This document shows, piece after piece, positions 35,227-43,871 of a DNA stretch of 64,000 bases. Position numbers and translations under genes: made by a program. The stretch comes from Ktedonobacter racemifer DSM 44963. GTDB lineage: Bacteria; Chloroflexota; Ktedonobacteria; Ktedonobacterales; Ktedonobacteraceae. The notes below the pieces were generated by a model, which was not told the origin of the DNA, did no database searches, and was given only the letters and a program-made list of their open reading frames with translations. The stretch covers positions 2,418,001 to 2,482,000 of the forward strand of contig NZ_ADVG01000004.1 of the NCBI RefSeq assembly GCF_000178855.1, written 5' to 3'. Within the stretch, counting starts at the first letter, position 1, and each line of letters begins with the position of its first letter.

Positions 35227-36573
35227 ATGTCCCAACTCGTTGAATATGTACGTATGTTCGGGCGTTTTCAGCGCAACGCCCGCCTGTATCTTATCAACTC
35301 GGCGTTGAGTGGTGTCTCGCTTGGCATTATTCTGATATTGTATAATCTCTATCTCATATCGCTGGGCTACGATACCGATTTTATTGGCCTTGTTCTGTTT
35401 GTAGCAACAATCAGTGCAGCTATCACTATCTTCCCTGCCGGTCTGTGTATTGACCGTTTTGGTGGGAAGATGGTGTTGATCTGGGCGAGTGTTGCTGGTG
35501 CGATCGCAGGTGTAGGCCAGATTCTTTTTCATCAGCCTGTACCACTGTTAGCAAGCAGCATTATTGCAGGTGTTGTGGGCGCTTTCTTCGTTGTAATAAA
35601 CGCGCCGTTTCTGACGGCCAACAGTGCTCCAGCCGAACGTCCTCATCTCTTCAGCCTGAATATTGTGTTGTTGCTGGCAACGGCAGTAGTAGGGCAACTG
35701 TTGGGGGGAGTATTACCACTCTGGTTCCGTGCGATCTCCTGGCTGATGGCGCCTCTTCCCCCCGGGCTGGAGTGGATACTGGTACATCAAGTAGAGGCAC
35801 GCTCCTACCAGCTACCTTTGCTATTTGCCGGTATCATCGCTTTACCAAGCTTTATCCCTCTCCTGCTCATGAGCGATGACCGACCTGCTTACTCTGCTGA
35901 GAGGGCAAGCCGACAGGATACAATCCCCTGGCGACAGCAGATCGGCTTGCTTGTGCAGCGAATACGACTACGTACCATACTTGTCAGCCCCATTTTTGTT
36001 TTGACGCTTGTACAGGTATTGATCGGCCTAGGTGCAGGTTTATTGCTCCCGTATCTCAATGTCTATTTTGTCTACCAGCTAGGGGTTTCCTCTGCATTGT
36101 TTGGTCTGCTCGACGGCGGTGCGAATATGATCAGTGCTTTGCTCTCTCTGATTGCTCCCTGGCTAGCCATACGCATAGGCAAGATCAATACCATTACTTT
36201 GACGCGGCTCATCAGCATCCCTCTCTTGTTTACTATTGGTATCACTCCTTTCCTGCCCCTGGCGGCGGCGCTCTTTCTCTTCAGAAGGGGTGCAATGAAT
36301 ATGTCTGCGGGCATTTTTCAGGTCTTCTCGATGGAGGCGGTTCCCAGAGAGCATCGGGGCCTGGCAAATAGCACGTATCAGGCATCTTACCAGGTGGCCT
36401 GGGCTGTGTCGGCTCCCGTGGGCGGCCTGATCATTGCTCGCGTCGGCTACCTTCCTGTATTTATCGGTGCAGCAATCCTCTATCTGCTGGCGACAGTCAT
36501 CCTGTGGGGGTGCTTTAGAGGGCGTGAAGCAACACTGACGGAAGAGGCAGAGCGACAAGATATGGCAGAGTGA
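35227..36573 (+). CDS. Major facilitator superfamily transporter
   Basis: This 448-residue protein has about 12 hydrophobic helices. The loop after helix 2 (FPAGLCIDRFGGKMVLIWAS) carries the MFS G-x3-D-R-x-G-x-K/R motif. The second half has a matching GVSSALFGLLDGGANMISAL. It is probably an exporter of drugs or small metabolites; the substrate is unknown. TTG/ATG starts upstream are poor; ATG 35227 begins MSQLVEYVRMFGRFQRNARL. Confidence 0.85.
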   Translation: MSQLVEYVRMFGRFQRNARLYLINSALSGVSLGIILILYNLYLISLGYDTDFIGLVLFVATISAAITIFPAGLCIDRFGGKMVLIWASVAGAIAGVGQILFHQPVPLLASSIIAGVVGAFFVVINAPFLTANSAPAERPHLFSLNIVLLLATAVVGQLLGGVLPLWFRAISWLMAPLPPGLEWILVHQVEARSYQLPLLFAGIIALPSFIPLLLMSDDRPAYSAERASRQDTIPWRQQIGLLVQRIRLRTILVSPIFVLTLVQVLIGLGAGLLLPYLNVYFVYQLGVSSALFGLLDGGANMISALLSLIAPWLAIRIGKINTITLTRLISIPLLFTIGITPFLPLAAALFLFRRGAMNMSAGIFQVFSMEAVPREHRGLANSTYQASYQVAWAVSAPVGGLIIARVGYLPVFIGAAILYLLATVILWGCFRGREATLTEEAERQDMAE

Positions 36574-36651
36574 CGTTTCTCAGAATATTTGGCTCTTACA
36601 CAATGTAGGTGAAGGATGAGCTTATTCGTTTGTTATGCAGGGAGAGTGCAG

Positions 36652-37068
36652 ATGACAGTGCAACTTTGCAGCTTTGCAATGAAGGATTATGATGAGGTGA
36701 TTGCGTTGTGAAGAGAGACTGGGATTCACATTGGGCCAAGTGATAGCCTGGAGGGCATACAACGCAAGCTGTAACGTGATCCCGACCTCTTTCTCGTGGC
36801 TTACGATGGAGAGCGCGTGGTAGGTGTTGCTATCGGTTCATATGATGGACGCCGTGAGTGGGTGAGTCATCTGGCTGTTGATCCGTCCTGCCAGGGAACG
36901 GGCATAGGTGTGGCCCTTGTAACTGAAATAGAGACGCGCTTGCGTAAGCTTGGCTGCGTCAAAGTAAACCTGATGCTTGAACCTTCGAATGCGCGTGTGC
37001 TGGGTTTTTACGAGAAACTGGGCTTTGAGCAAAGCGAAGTGATCTTTATGCAAAAATGGATCAGTTAA
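36652..37068 (+). pseudogene. GNAT acetyltransferase gene with two in-frame stops
   Basis: From ATG 36652 the frame reads MTVQLCSFAMKDYDEVIAL, TGA (36709-36711), RETGIHIGPSDSLEGIQRKL, TAA (36772-36774), RDPDLFLVAYDGERVVGVAI, then an intact GNAT core (VDPSCQGTGIGVALVTEIET; NARVLGFYEKLGFEQSEVIF). No base needs to be added or removed, only two stop codons changed, so decay by point mutation is recent. The closest known type is YpeA-like acetyltransferase. Confidence 0.8.
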
Positions 37069-37234
37069 AATATTTTGATGCATATTTTCTTAGAAGCGAA
37101 AATTCAGTTATGATTCAGCATCTTCTCATTCCTGAGTCTTATAATAGGGGTTCATAATATATGTACGTTCTTAGGCCGGATTTTCTCATCAGTATGGGAT
37201 AACTGGTGTTCCCTATAAAATAAAGGAGCTTGCT

Positions 37235-38020
37235 ATGTTTACCGCTCTTGTGCTCCTGTTTATTGTCATTATGCTAGTGGTGATCTTCGCGCGCGTGCTA
37301 TCCCAGCGCCCTTCCCAGCGCTATCCCGATTATCCAGATGCGCAACAGATGCCGCCGCAGATGATGCAGGCAACGCAGAATTATAATGATCCCTATAGTG
37401 ATACAGGCTACTACCAGCCAGGCTCAAGCGAACAGAGCTACGCGGCTCCCCCGCCCAAAGAGGCAGATGCTTACGAACAGGGATATACTGGCTATGCCTC
37501 GCGCTCGGAGCCGGGTGCGACCCCGCGCGCTGATGAGAGTGATACAGGATATGAGGAGCGCACGAGCTCAGCCCAGTCCACGAACTACGATCCGAGCTAC
37601 TATCGCCCAGGCTCTAGTAATACTGAGCGTCGGCCAGAGCACAATCCCGAGTATGGCCAGCGGTACGATGAGCCAGCGCAGGCAGCGCAGTGCTATGAGC
37701 AGCAAGCGTATGGTCCCTACCAGCAGGGTGCGCCATTTTATCCACAACAACGGCCCTATGGGCCACAATATCCGCCATCGTATCAACAGCCATATGGTCC
37801 CCAGGATCCACAGGCTTATCAGCAGCTATATTATGGCCCTTATCCAGGTCCCTATCCGCCTCAGCAGCGTAGTGGTATGAATCCCTGGGTTGCGGGAGGA
37901 TTGGGCGCGCTGATGGGTTATGGCCTGGGTAACACATTGGGACAACAGCAGGGGCATGATGAGGGATCTACGGGAGGTGATATGGGCGTTGGAGGTGATT
38001 TTGGTGGAGGGGACTTTTAG
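37235..38020 (+). CDS. Membrane-anchored Tyr/Pro/Gln-rich low-complexity protein
   Basis: AAAGGAG precedes ATG 37235. One N-terminal membrane helix (TALVLLFIVIMLVVIFARVL) is followed by ~180 residues rich in Y, P, Q, S and G (YGPYQQGAPFYPQQRPYGPQ). It ends in a glycine-rich tail (GGLGALMGYGLGNTLGQQQ; GVGGDFGGGDF). Such tails occur in YtfJ/TPM-like and spore- or envelope-surface proteins, but no family can be named. It is five bases upstream of the DedA gene and may be cotranscribed. Confidence 0.7.
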   Translation: MFTALVLLFIVIMLVVIFARVLSQRPSQRYPDYPDAQQMPPQMMQATQNYNDPYSDTGYYQPGSSEQSYAAPPPKEADAYEQGYTGYASRSEPGATPRADESDTGYEERTSSAQSTNYDPSYYRPGSSNTERRPEHNPEYGQRYDEPAQAAQCYEQQAYGPYQQGAPFYPQQRPYGPQYPPSYQQPYGPQDPQAYQQLYYGPYPGPYPPQQRSGMNPWVAGGLGALMGYGLGNTLGQQQGHDEGSTGGDMGVGGDFGGGDF

Positions 38021-38025
38021 CGCGT

Positions 38026-38699
38026 ATGTTACATAATGTAATTGAATGGCTTAAATTGTACTACGATCAGTATGGATATCTGATTGTCTTCTTGAGTACG
38101 CTCTCGGAAAATACGGCTCTGCTTGGCCTGGTGTTGCCAGGCAATTCGCTCGCGCTGCTTGGTGCTTTCTACGCGCGCATCGGAACTCTGAATCTTGGCC
38201 TGGTCATCTTCTTCGCGACTATGGGCACGATAGCTGATTACCACGTTGACTATCTGCTAGGTCGCTTCGCGTTGAAAGGCCCCTGTATCGTTTTGGGAAT
38301 AGCGCCCTGGGGCGTTGTCTGCGCTTTGCTGCTCGTTTGCGCCTCGCTCGTCTTATGCTATACAAGCATGGTGGTAAGGCTATTCTGATCTCGCATACCG
38401 TGGGGCATATGCGTTCTTTTGTCGCGATCAGCGCGGGCCTGACACATATGCGCTACCCACGTTTCCTCTGCTTTGAGATCCTGGCCGCGCTCCTCTGGAA
38501 CACGCTTTATAGCCTGATTGGCTATTATGTCGCAGCCGAGCTTGATGTGCTGGAGTCGATCTTTCGGCGTATGGGTATTGTTAGTGTCGTCCTACTGGTT
38601 GTGCTGTTCATCGTCTGGCGTTTGTGGAGACGCCGCCTATGCTGGCGGCGTCTCCACAAACGCCGCCTATCCCGCCTCGCGCATTTGCGCACTGGTTGA
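38026..38699 (+). pseudogene. DedA family membrane protein, frameshifted at a C run
   Basis: Frame 1 (38026 on) gives the DedA opening MLHNVIEWLKLYYDQYGYLI and SENTALLGLVLPGNSLALLG up to LGRFALKGP. Frame 2 continues GNSALGRCLRFAARLRLARL, MLYKHGGKAILISHTVGHMR and the C-terminal membrane segments. One extra C in the run at 38280-38283 would restore the whole protein (~224 residues). DedA proteins help membrane phospholipid or undecaprenyl phosphate flipping. This could be true decay, phase variation or a sequencing error. Confidence 0.8.
38618..38663. repeat. Perfect 20-bp hairpin in the DedA 3' end
   Basis: Arms 38618-38637 and 38644-38663 are exact complements with a 6-base loop, inside the last codons of the DedA gene (RRRLCWRRLHKRRL). 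It may serve as a terminator embedded in coding sequence. Confidence 0.7.
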
Positions 38700-38896
38700 T
38701 TGCTTTGCCAGGATGTTCAAGCTATATTGTGCCTTGTTACACGGTTCTACAAGACACATTGTCAGAATTACCATAAATTGGCTTATACGCATTTTTGCTG
38801 ATTCGACAGGTTCCTTCACCCATTTTTAATAGCCTTTGATGAAGGATTGCTCTCTACTGAGGGCGTTAATGATGATGATGGAAGGAGTCCGCCCTC

Positions 38897-39270
38897 ATGA
38901 AGAACGCTTTATTGCTCCCTGATCCAGATGTATTGGTCCTGCTTGACATTGAAATCGAGACATCCAGCCAAACGATTACTGCCCGAGCTCAAACGTCATC
39001 CTCACAAGCCAGATGCCCTCTGTGCCAACATTTCTCGCATCGAGTCCAATCACATTACTCCCGTATGTTTGCTGATCTTCCCTGCTCTGGGCACCAGGTT
39101 CGCTGGCTCATCCAAGTTCGTCGCCTTTGGTGCGACAATGGAATGTGCGAACTCAAGATTTTTACCGGGAGGCTTCCTACCTGCGCTCCGGCATACGCTC
39201 GTCGAACTGTCCAACAAGCTACGACATTATGTGAAGTTGCCTTTGTCCTCGGGGGAAGGCTGGTGAACGA
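38897..39270 (+). pseudogene. ISL3-family transposase, N-terminal fragment
   Basis: The frame reads LLLPDPDVLVLLDIEIETSS and a zinc-finger region CPLCQHFSHRVQSHYSRMFA, DLPCSGHQVRWLIQVRRLWC, the N-terminus of ISL3 transposases. It is cut at about 39270 by the end of an IS6-type element. The C-terminal DDE domain is absent. Confidence 0.8.
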
Positions 39271-40017
39271 ATGGTTGTGTTGCAAAAAAGGACGCCGATC
39301 TGGTACAGTGAAGGAAAATGAGCGAAAGAGATCCCCTTATGGCAGAGCAACACCCCTTCAAATGGCGTCACTTCCAACCCGACATCATCCTCTTGTGCGT
39401 GAGGTGGTATCTCCGTTATGCGTTGAGCTACCGCGATCTTGAGGAAATGATGGTGGAGCGAGGACTCTCTGTCGACCATACCACCATCTACCGTTGGGTT
39501 CAGCTCTACGCCCCTGCATTGGAAAAGCGCTGCCGTCCTCATCTCAAGACGACCACTCATTCGTGGCGGGTGGCTGAAACCTAAGTAAAGGTGCGCCGCT
39601 TCGGCGCTTGTGATGATTCCATCTCGAGGATGGCAAGGTTGAAAGCAGATGACCTTGAGGACGACTGGCCGACCTGGCGTCGAAAGACAAAGGGGAAAGT
39701 AGCATGCTTGTAAAGCGGCGGAACACGAAGATAGGTAGTGTAGTGCGCCGCAAGTCCTGTCCGCATGGTGAAGCTTGAATGAGTTGAACCCAAGTTCCCA
39801 ACGATGTGTAGGTCATCCATCGCAGCCTATCTGAAGCGATGACACTGGAATACCTCTCAGACTTTCACGGAGAGGGAACGCTTTCTCCAGTGAGTGACCA
39901 GTAGTGAACTGGTTGAAGGGGACGAAATGGGCACCTAAACGGACTGAACGTCTCACAGGCGCAAATGCGGGATCGCCTAAGGGATGAGAATCCGATGGCG
40001 ACGGAGTTGCCATAGTA

Positions 40018-40668
40018 GTGCGCCTTTGTGCCACAAATGTCTCCCTTACCCGTCGGGGTAAGCTCACTAGAGCAAGGTGAGTAACACAGCGACTTACCCG
40101 TTCTCATAGAGAGCGGGGACACCTTCACCCGAAAGGCGTGGGGGGAAAATAGCATGTCGTGTCAAAGGTGAGTGAAGCTCCAGTCCCAGGAGCCAGAGGC
40201 TCATCAGTGAAGCTGTATAGGGTGAAGTCTTGATTGGCTGAATTCAAGTCACGGCGGAAATGGAGCAGCCCACAGGAGAAGGGACTATCGCCTGTGTCCA
40301 ACGTGTAGGGGAACGGTACTACTTTCCCTACAAGCTCTCGTTGGAGCCAGCCCTCACGGAGAGGGAAATGACGAAATGGGCACCTACGTACAGACTGAGA
40401 CATTTGATGGAACTAAGGGATCGCCTAAACCCCGTAAGGGGCATGGTGACGGAGCGACCATACGAGTTGGGTATGTACCCAGCAAAGGGTTGCAGGAGGC
40501 CACACTCAAAAATGGTGGTTGACACGGATGTGTCAGAAGACCACTGTGGGAGTGGTGTTGAAAAGACACTGGCCTCTGGAGAGCTTCATGCATCGAAAGG
40601 GTGCACGTGGAGTTCGGAGGGGAGGGGTTGATGCTCCCGAGCAATCGGGACTTGGCCTCTTACCCTAC
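40018..40668 (+). mobile_element. Inner group II intron B (ORF-less)
   Basis: It starts GTGCGCCTTTGTG and ends ...CTCTTACCCTAC, 651 nt. Domain V is 40581-40615: GAGCTTCATGCA, loop region with GAAA, then TGCACGTGGAGTTC. It folds as a stem with a two-base bulge, covarying with that of intron A. It shares long words with intron A (GACGAAATGGGCACCTA; GGGATCGCCTAA), so the two are related. It sits inside A. Confidence 0.75.
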
Positions 40669-41356
40669 GTGCGCCCATGTGGCACAAGAATCTCTCTCAC
40701 CCGTCGGGGTGGGTCCACTGAAGCAGTGTGGATAAACCAGCAACTTACTTTCGCTCGAAAGAGTCGAGGGGACCGTAGCATGTTGTATCAAAGGCGAGTG
40801 AAGTCCTAGTACCAGGGGCCAGAGGCTCGTCAGGTAAGTCGTGTATGGTGAAGACTGATTGTCTGAAGCCCAGTCAAGGCGGAACCGGGGCAGCCCACAG
40901 GAAACGGTACTAGCGCCTGTGTTCGACGTTGCCGGGAACGGTACTACTTCCCGACAAAGCTTCCGTCGGAGCCTACCCGTAAGGAACGGGAAAAGACGTA
41001 AAGGACACCTGGAGCACGAACTGAGATTCTTGGAGGCAACTTGGGGTTGCCCTAACCACCGCGAGGTGTATGGGTACAGAGGGACCGAAGTAGTCGCGGA
41101 AGTCACGCCCCGCCGGGGCCTGTGAGAAAGACACAGACAGGGCGAAGGGTCCCAGGAACTCGTCTCAGCGGCAGAGGTTGGCCTGGATGGGCCACACGAT
41201 CTTTGCGCAACGAGGCAAAGGGTTCTGGAGAGCTACAGTGCCATGAAAGTGGCCCGCTGGGTTCGGGAAGAGACCGTTGGAAAAGGGCTGAGTCCAGGAA
41301 ACCACCTGAAACATCAGGCAGGTCAGGACAGCATCAGTACCTCGCTGGCGGTCTAC
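40669..41356 (+). mobile_element. Inner group II intron C (ORF-less)
   Basis: It begins GTGCGCCCATGTG directly after the last base of intron B and ends ...GGCGGTCTAC, 688 nt. Domain V is 41230-41264 (GAGCTACAGTGCC, GAAA loop, GGCCCGCTGGGTTC). The sequence after domain V (GGAAAAGGGCTG...CAGTACCTCGC) closely parallels that of intron A, including an enlarged domain VI region. Alternative: C could extend to 41610 with an internal duplication of domains V-VI. Confidence 0.7.
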
Positions 41357-42138
41357 TTCATGCCAAATGCCCAGGGGAATTCCTGGGACACGACGAAGGG
41401 GAATAGGGAGTATCGTCGGGAACCGGGAAAGGGACGCGTAATGCGGAGAGCCAACTCGGAAGAACGGCGAGAAACTGGAGAGCCGTGTGCTGAGGAAACC
41501 TGCAAGCACGGTTCGGGGGAGGGCCGATGGAAAAGGGCTGGCCCAGACACCACCAGATGTATTCTGGCAGGTCAAAGCGATGACAGTACCTCGCCAGCGG
41601 CCTATCCTACGTCAAAGGAGCGTGGATGTATCTCTACCGGGCGGTGGACTCCCAGGGAGCACCCTGGAGTTTCTTTTGAGTTTATCGCGAGATACCGAGG
41701 TCGCTAAACGCTTTTTCGTCAAAGCGTTGACTCGACGGTCGGTTCCGCTCCTCACGCTTGTCTGATCGAAGAGACGGTGCCCCAATCCAAAATGGGAGCT
41801 GACGCTCCCACCACTCAGTCAGTTCCTCGGGTGATCACTGTCGATAAGAATGCGGCCTATCCCAAAGCCATTGCTCACCTGAAAGCTGCCGGAATACTTC
41901 CCGCATCGGTCGAACTGAGGCAGGTGAAATATCTCAACAATCTAATCGAGCAAGACCACCGGTTCATCAAACGGCTGACTGAGCCTGGGATGGGCTTTTT
42001 CTCGTTCGAGACGGCCTGGCGAACACTGCAAGGATACGAGATGATGAACATGATGCGGAAAGGGCAAGTCAGAGGGGTGAGCACAGGAGACATCCGCAGG
42101 CAGATCACCTTCATCGCCCACCTGTTTGGAGTGGCTGC

Positions 42139-43068
42139 CTATTTTACCTGCAACCGATTGCGAACGACCGACGCAATAACTGCCACGAGCAGGACTGCCA
42201 CAATCACAACTAGCGGGAACCAGGTGGGGACGTGAAGATCGTGGAAGATAAGTGGCAGGAGCATCTTTATGCCAACGAATGACAGAATAACTGCCAGGGC
42301 AAAACGCAGATAGTAGAACTTATCCACAAGGTTTGCGAGGACGAAGTACAAGGACCGCAGGCCGAGAATTGCAAACACATTCGAGGTATAGACGATGAAA
42401 GGGTCCTGCGTGATCGCAAAAACGGCGGGGATTGAGTCAACGGCGAAAATGAGATCGGTTGTCTCTACGACAATCAGCACCAGTAAGAGTGGGGTTGCAT
42501 ATAACGTGCCATTGCGACGGATCAAAAACTCTTTCCCCTCGTGATCCGACGCGATTGGGAAGATGCGGCGGGCTAATCGTAGCACAGGATTTTTCTCTGG
42601 CTCGATATCACTTTCGTCATAAAAGGCCATGCGAATGCCTGTGTAGATCAGAAAAGCTCCGAAGATATAGAGAATCCAGTGGAACCTTTCTAGCAGAAAT
42701 GCACCTGCAGCGATCATTGTACCACGCATGATCAGTGCTCCCATAATTCCCCAGAAAAGCACACGGTGCTGGTAAATCCGCGGAACCACGAAGTAGGAGA
42801 AGATCAGCACAAAGACAAAAATATTGTCGGTGCTGAGCGATTGTTCAATTAAGTAACCAGCCAGAAATTCTAGTGCCTTGTTTGTGCCCAGAAAGAAATA
42901 GACGCCAACATTGAAGATAAGGGCAAGCAAAACCCAGACCACGACCCAGATAAGCGCTTCTTTAATGGAAGGGATGTGCTCTTTGCGATTGAATATCCCC
43001 AGATCTAGCGCCAGCATCGCCAGGACAAAAACGTTGAAGCCTATCCAAAACCAGATTGATATCGTCAC
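42139..43068 (-). CDS. TerC family integral membrane protein
   Basis: GTG 43068 (VTISIWFWIGFNVFVLAMLA) with GGAGAGG upstream is the likely start; 309 residues. About eight to nine membrane helices carry the TerC signatures EQSLSTDNIFVFVLIFSYF and VVETTDLIFAVDSIPAVFA, whose acidic residues are thought to handle metal ions. TerC proteins export or insert manganese-related cargo and confer tellurite or metal tolerance. Its 3' end abuts the truncated IS6 element. The 5' region contains a duplicated start site. Confidence 0.88.
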   Translation of the reverse strand: MTISIWFWIGFNVFVLAMLALDLGIFNRKEHIPSIKEALIWVVVWVLLALIFNVGVYFFLGTNKALEFLAGYLIEQSLSTDNIFVFVLIFSYFVVPRIYQHRVLFWGIMGALIMRGTMIAAGAFLLERFHWILYIFGAFLIYTGIRMAFYDESDIEPEKNPVLRLARRIFPIASDHEGKEFLIRRNGTLYATPLLLVLIVVETTDLIFAVDSIPAVFAITQDPFIVYTSNVFAILGLRSLYFVLANLVDKFYYLRFALAVILSFVGIKMLLPLIFHDLHVPTWFPLVVIVAVLLVAVIASVVRNRLQVK

Positions 43069-43121
43069 GCCCCTCTCCTCTCCAAACCTGATATCGTCAC
43101 GTCCCTCTCCTCTCCAAACCT
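43058..43121. repeat. Tandem 32-bp duplication over the terC start
   Basis: Units 43058-43089 and 43090-43121 differ at one base. Each contains a ribosome site and the GTGACGATATC start of terC, so translation can begin at two places in different frames. Confidence 0.85.
43065..43100 (-). CDS. 11-residue leader frame coupled to terC
   Basis: The upstream copy of the duplicated start opens a frame VTISGLERRGA whose TGA stop overlaps the terC GTG (GTGA). Because the unit is 32 bp the copies are out of frame. Translation of this leader could feed ribosomes to terC. No expression evidence exists. Confidence 0.35.
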   Translation of the reverse strand: MTISGLERRGA

Positions 43122-43529
43122 GATGTCTTATGCGAGAATGATTATCTATGTCGTGGTGAAATCCAACCGCTAAACAAGGCTGAATACCAGTATACAATCT
43201 GAAAGAGTGGGCATGCCGAAAGGAGCATACCGTGGAGTATGTAAAGACAACACAGGAATCGGATGTTCCTCCAAGATCGCGCAGGATCCGGAGGTACAAA
43301 CGAAGTGATAAGGCGTCGCAGATTTACACTTTTTGCAACACAGCCTGTGGGACTGCTCTCCTCCACTCTCTTCTCAGATTCCTGAGGCTGAGCACCGTGG
43401 GATGGTGACGAAAAACGCGTTTTCTTTGTGATAATGATTCTTGTGCTGTAATTACCTGAACCATGTTCTCAGCTCAAAATTTTTTGCCACATTACCCTTG
43501 ATCTTGTCCAGGAGTAAGTTAGCTCTGCC
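43122..43529. other. IS relic-bearing spacer
   Basis: Holds an IS6-type right end TTTTTGCAACACAGCC (43330-43345) and, at 43460-43500, a stretch like the right end of the 144-bp relic at 23487-23630 (TTCTCAGYTCAAAATTTTT). No gene is seen. Confidence 0.4.
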
Positions 43530-43800
43530 CTAGTCATGTCCCGTATAGCCGCACACGCCGACGCGCAGTGAGTTCACTACCGGTAGCAGTATGCCTTCTC
43601 CACATTCATGCTTTTCGGCGCATTCCTCACAGAGCCAACCTACTTCGTCGTAGATACATTCAGTGCCATACCTGCACGGCCTCTTTCCCACACACACTAC
43701 AAGGAATGTGAGGTGGCTCATTTCTGGCTAAGAGCTGAATGGTCTTTTGTGTTGTCCTGGTTTCATATTCCGCTAGCACTTTTAAGCGTGCGGCCGAAGG
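43530..43800 (-). pseudogene. pRiA4b ORF-3-like protein, C-terminal fragment, frameshifted
   Basis: The reverse strand gives NEPPHIPCSVCGKEAVQV in one frame and CIYDEVGWLCEECAEKHECG then LLPVVNSLRVGVCGYTG in another. Joined, they match the zinc-binding C-terminal domain that follows pRiA4b ORF-3 (IS1096-type) domains. The N-terminal domain is missing. It ends just downstream of the solute-binding gene. Confidence 0.55.
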
Positions 43801-43871
43801 CCGCCAACCCGCATCACACTCCCTACCCAGGCGAGCGCCACAGGTGCGAGAAGTCATGCCAACAGGGTGCC

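Larger units (their letters stand above)
39591..41610 (+). mobile_element. Outer group II intron A (ORF-less), interrupted by introns B and C
   Basis: The 5' end is GTGCGCCGC at 39591 and the 3' end ...GGCCTATCCTAC at 41610. Exon sequence joins as GTAAAG|GTCAAAGG, restoring the IS6 frame. Its own parts are 39591-40017 and 41357-41610 (681 nt together). Domain V is the 35-nt hairpin at 41480-41514, starting GAGCCGTGTGCTG and ending AGCACGGTTC, with the catalytic AGC triad. No reverse transcriptase is encoded, so any mobility must be helped in trans. Intron limits are inferred from motif and exon fit. Confidence 0.8.
39271..42135 (+). mobile_element. IS6-family element carrying nested group II introns; 3' end lost
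   Basis: The left end (GGTTGTGTTGCAAAAAAGG, 39271) cuts into the ISL3 fragment. Its transposase gene is split by the intron array 39591-41610. The right end is missing: transposase sequence (HLFGVAA) runs straight into the tail of terC. Confidence 0.75.
39318..42135 (+). pseudogene. IS6-family transposase, intron-split and frameshifted
   Basis: Exon 1 (39318-39590) codes for HPFKWRHFQPDIILLCVRWY and RYALSYRDLEEMMVERGLSV up to RVAET-stop-VK; the stop replaces the Tyr of the IS6 DETYxKVKG motif. Exon 2 starts at 41611 with VKGAWMYLYRAVDSQG, so removal of 39591-41610 rebuilds the expected protein exactly. Exon 2 then has a one-base deletion and further shifts before VDKNAAYPKAIAHLKAAGIL, QDHRFIKRLTEPGMGFFSFE. 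The gene cannot make transposase even if spliced. Confidence 0.85.

Noticed and set aside
40260..41765. Open frames of 80-155 codons inside the intron array, on both strands
   Set aside because: They have low-complexity, Arg/Gly-rich translations, overlap one another and cover ribozyme motifs (domain V). They look like chance frames in structured RNA genes.
43069..43330. A manganese (yybP-ykoY) riboswitch upstream of terC
   Set aside because: TerC genes often have one, but I could not see the conserved paired motifs. Only the tandem repeat and an IS end are evident.
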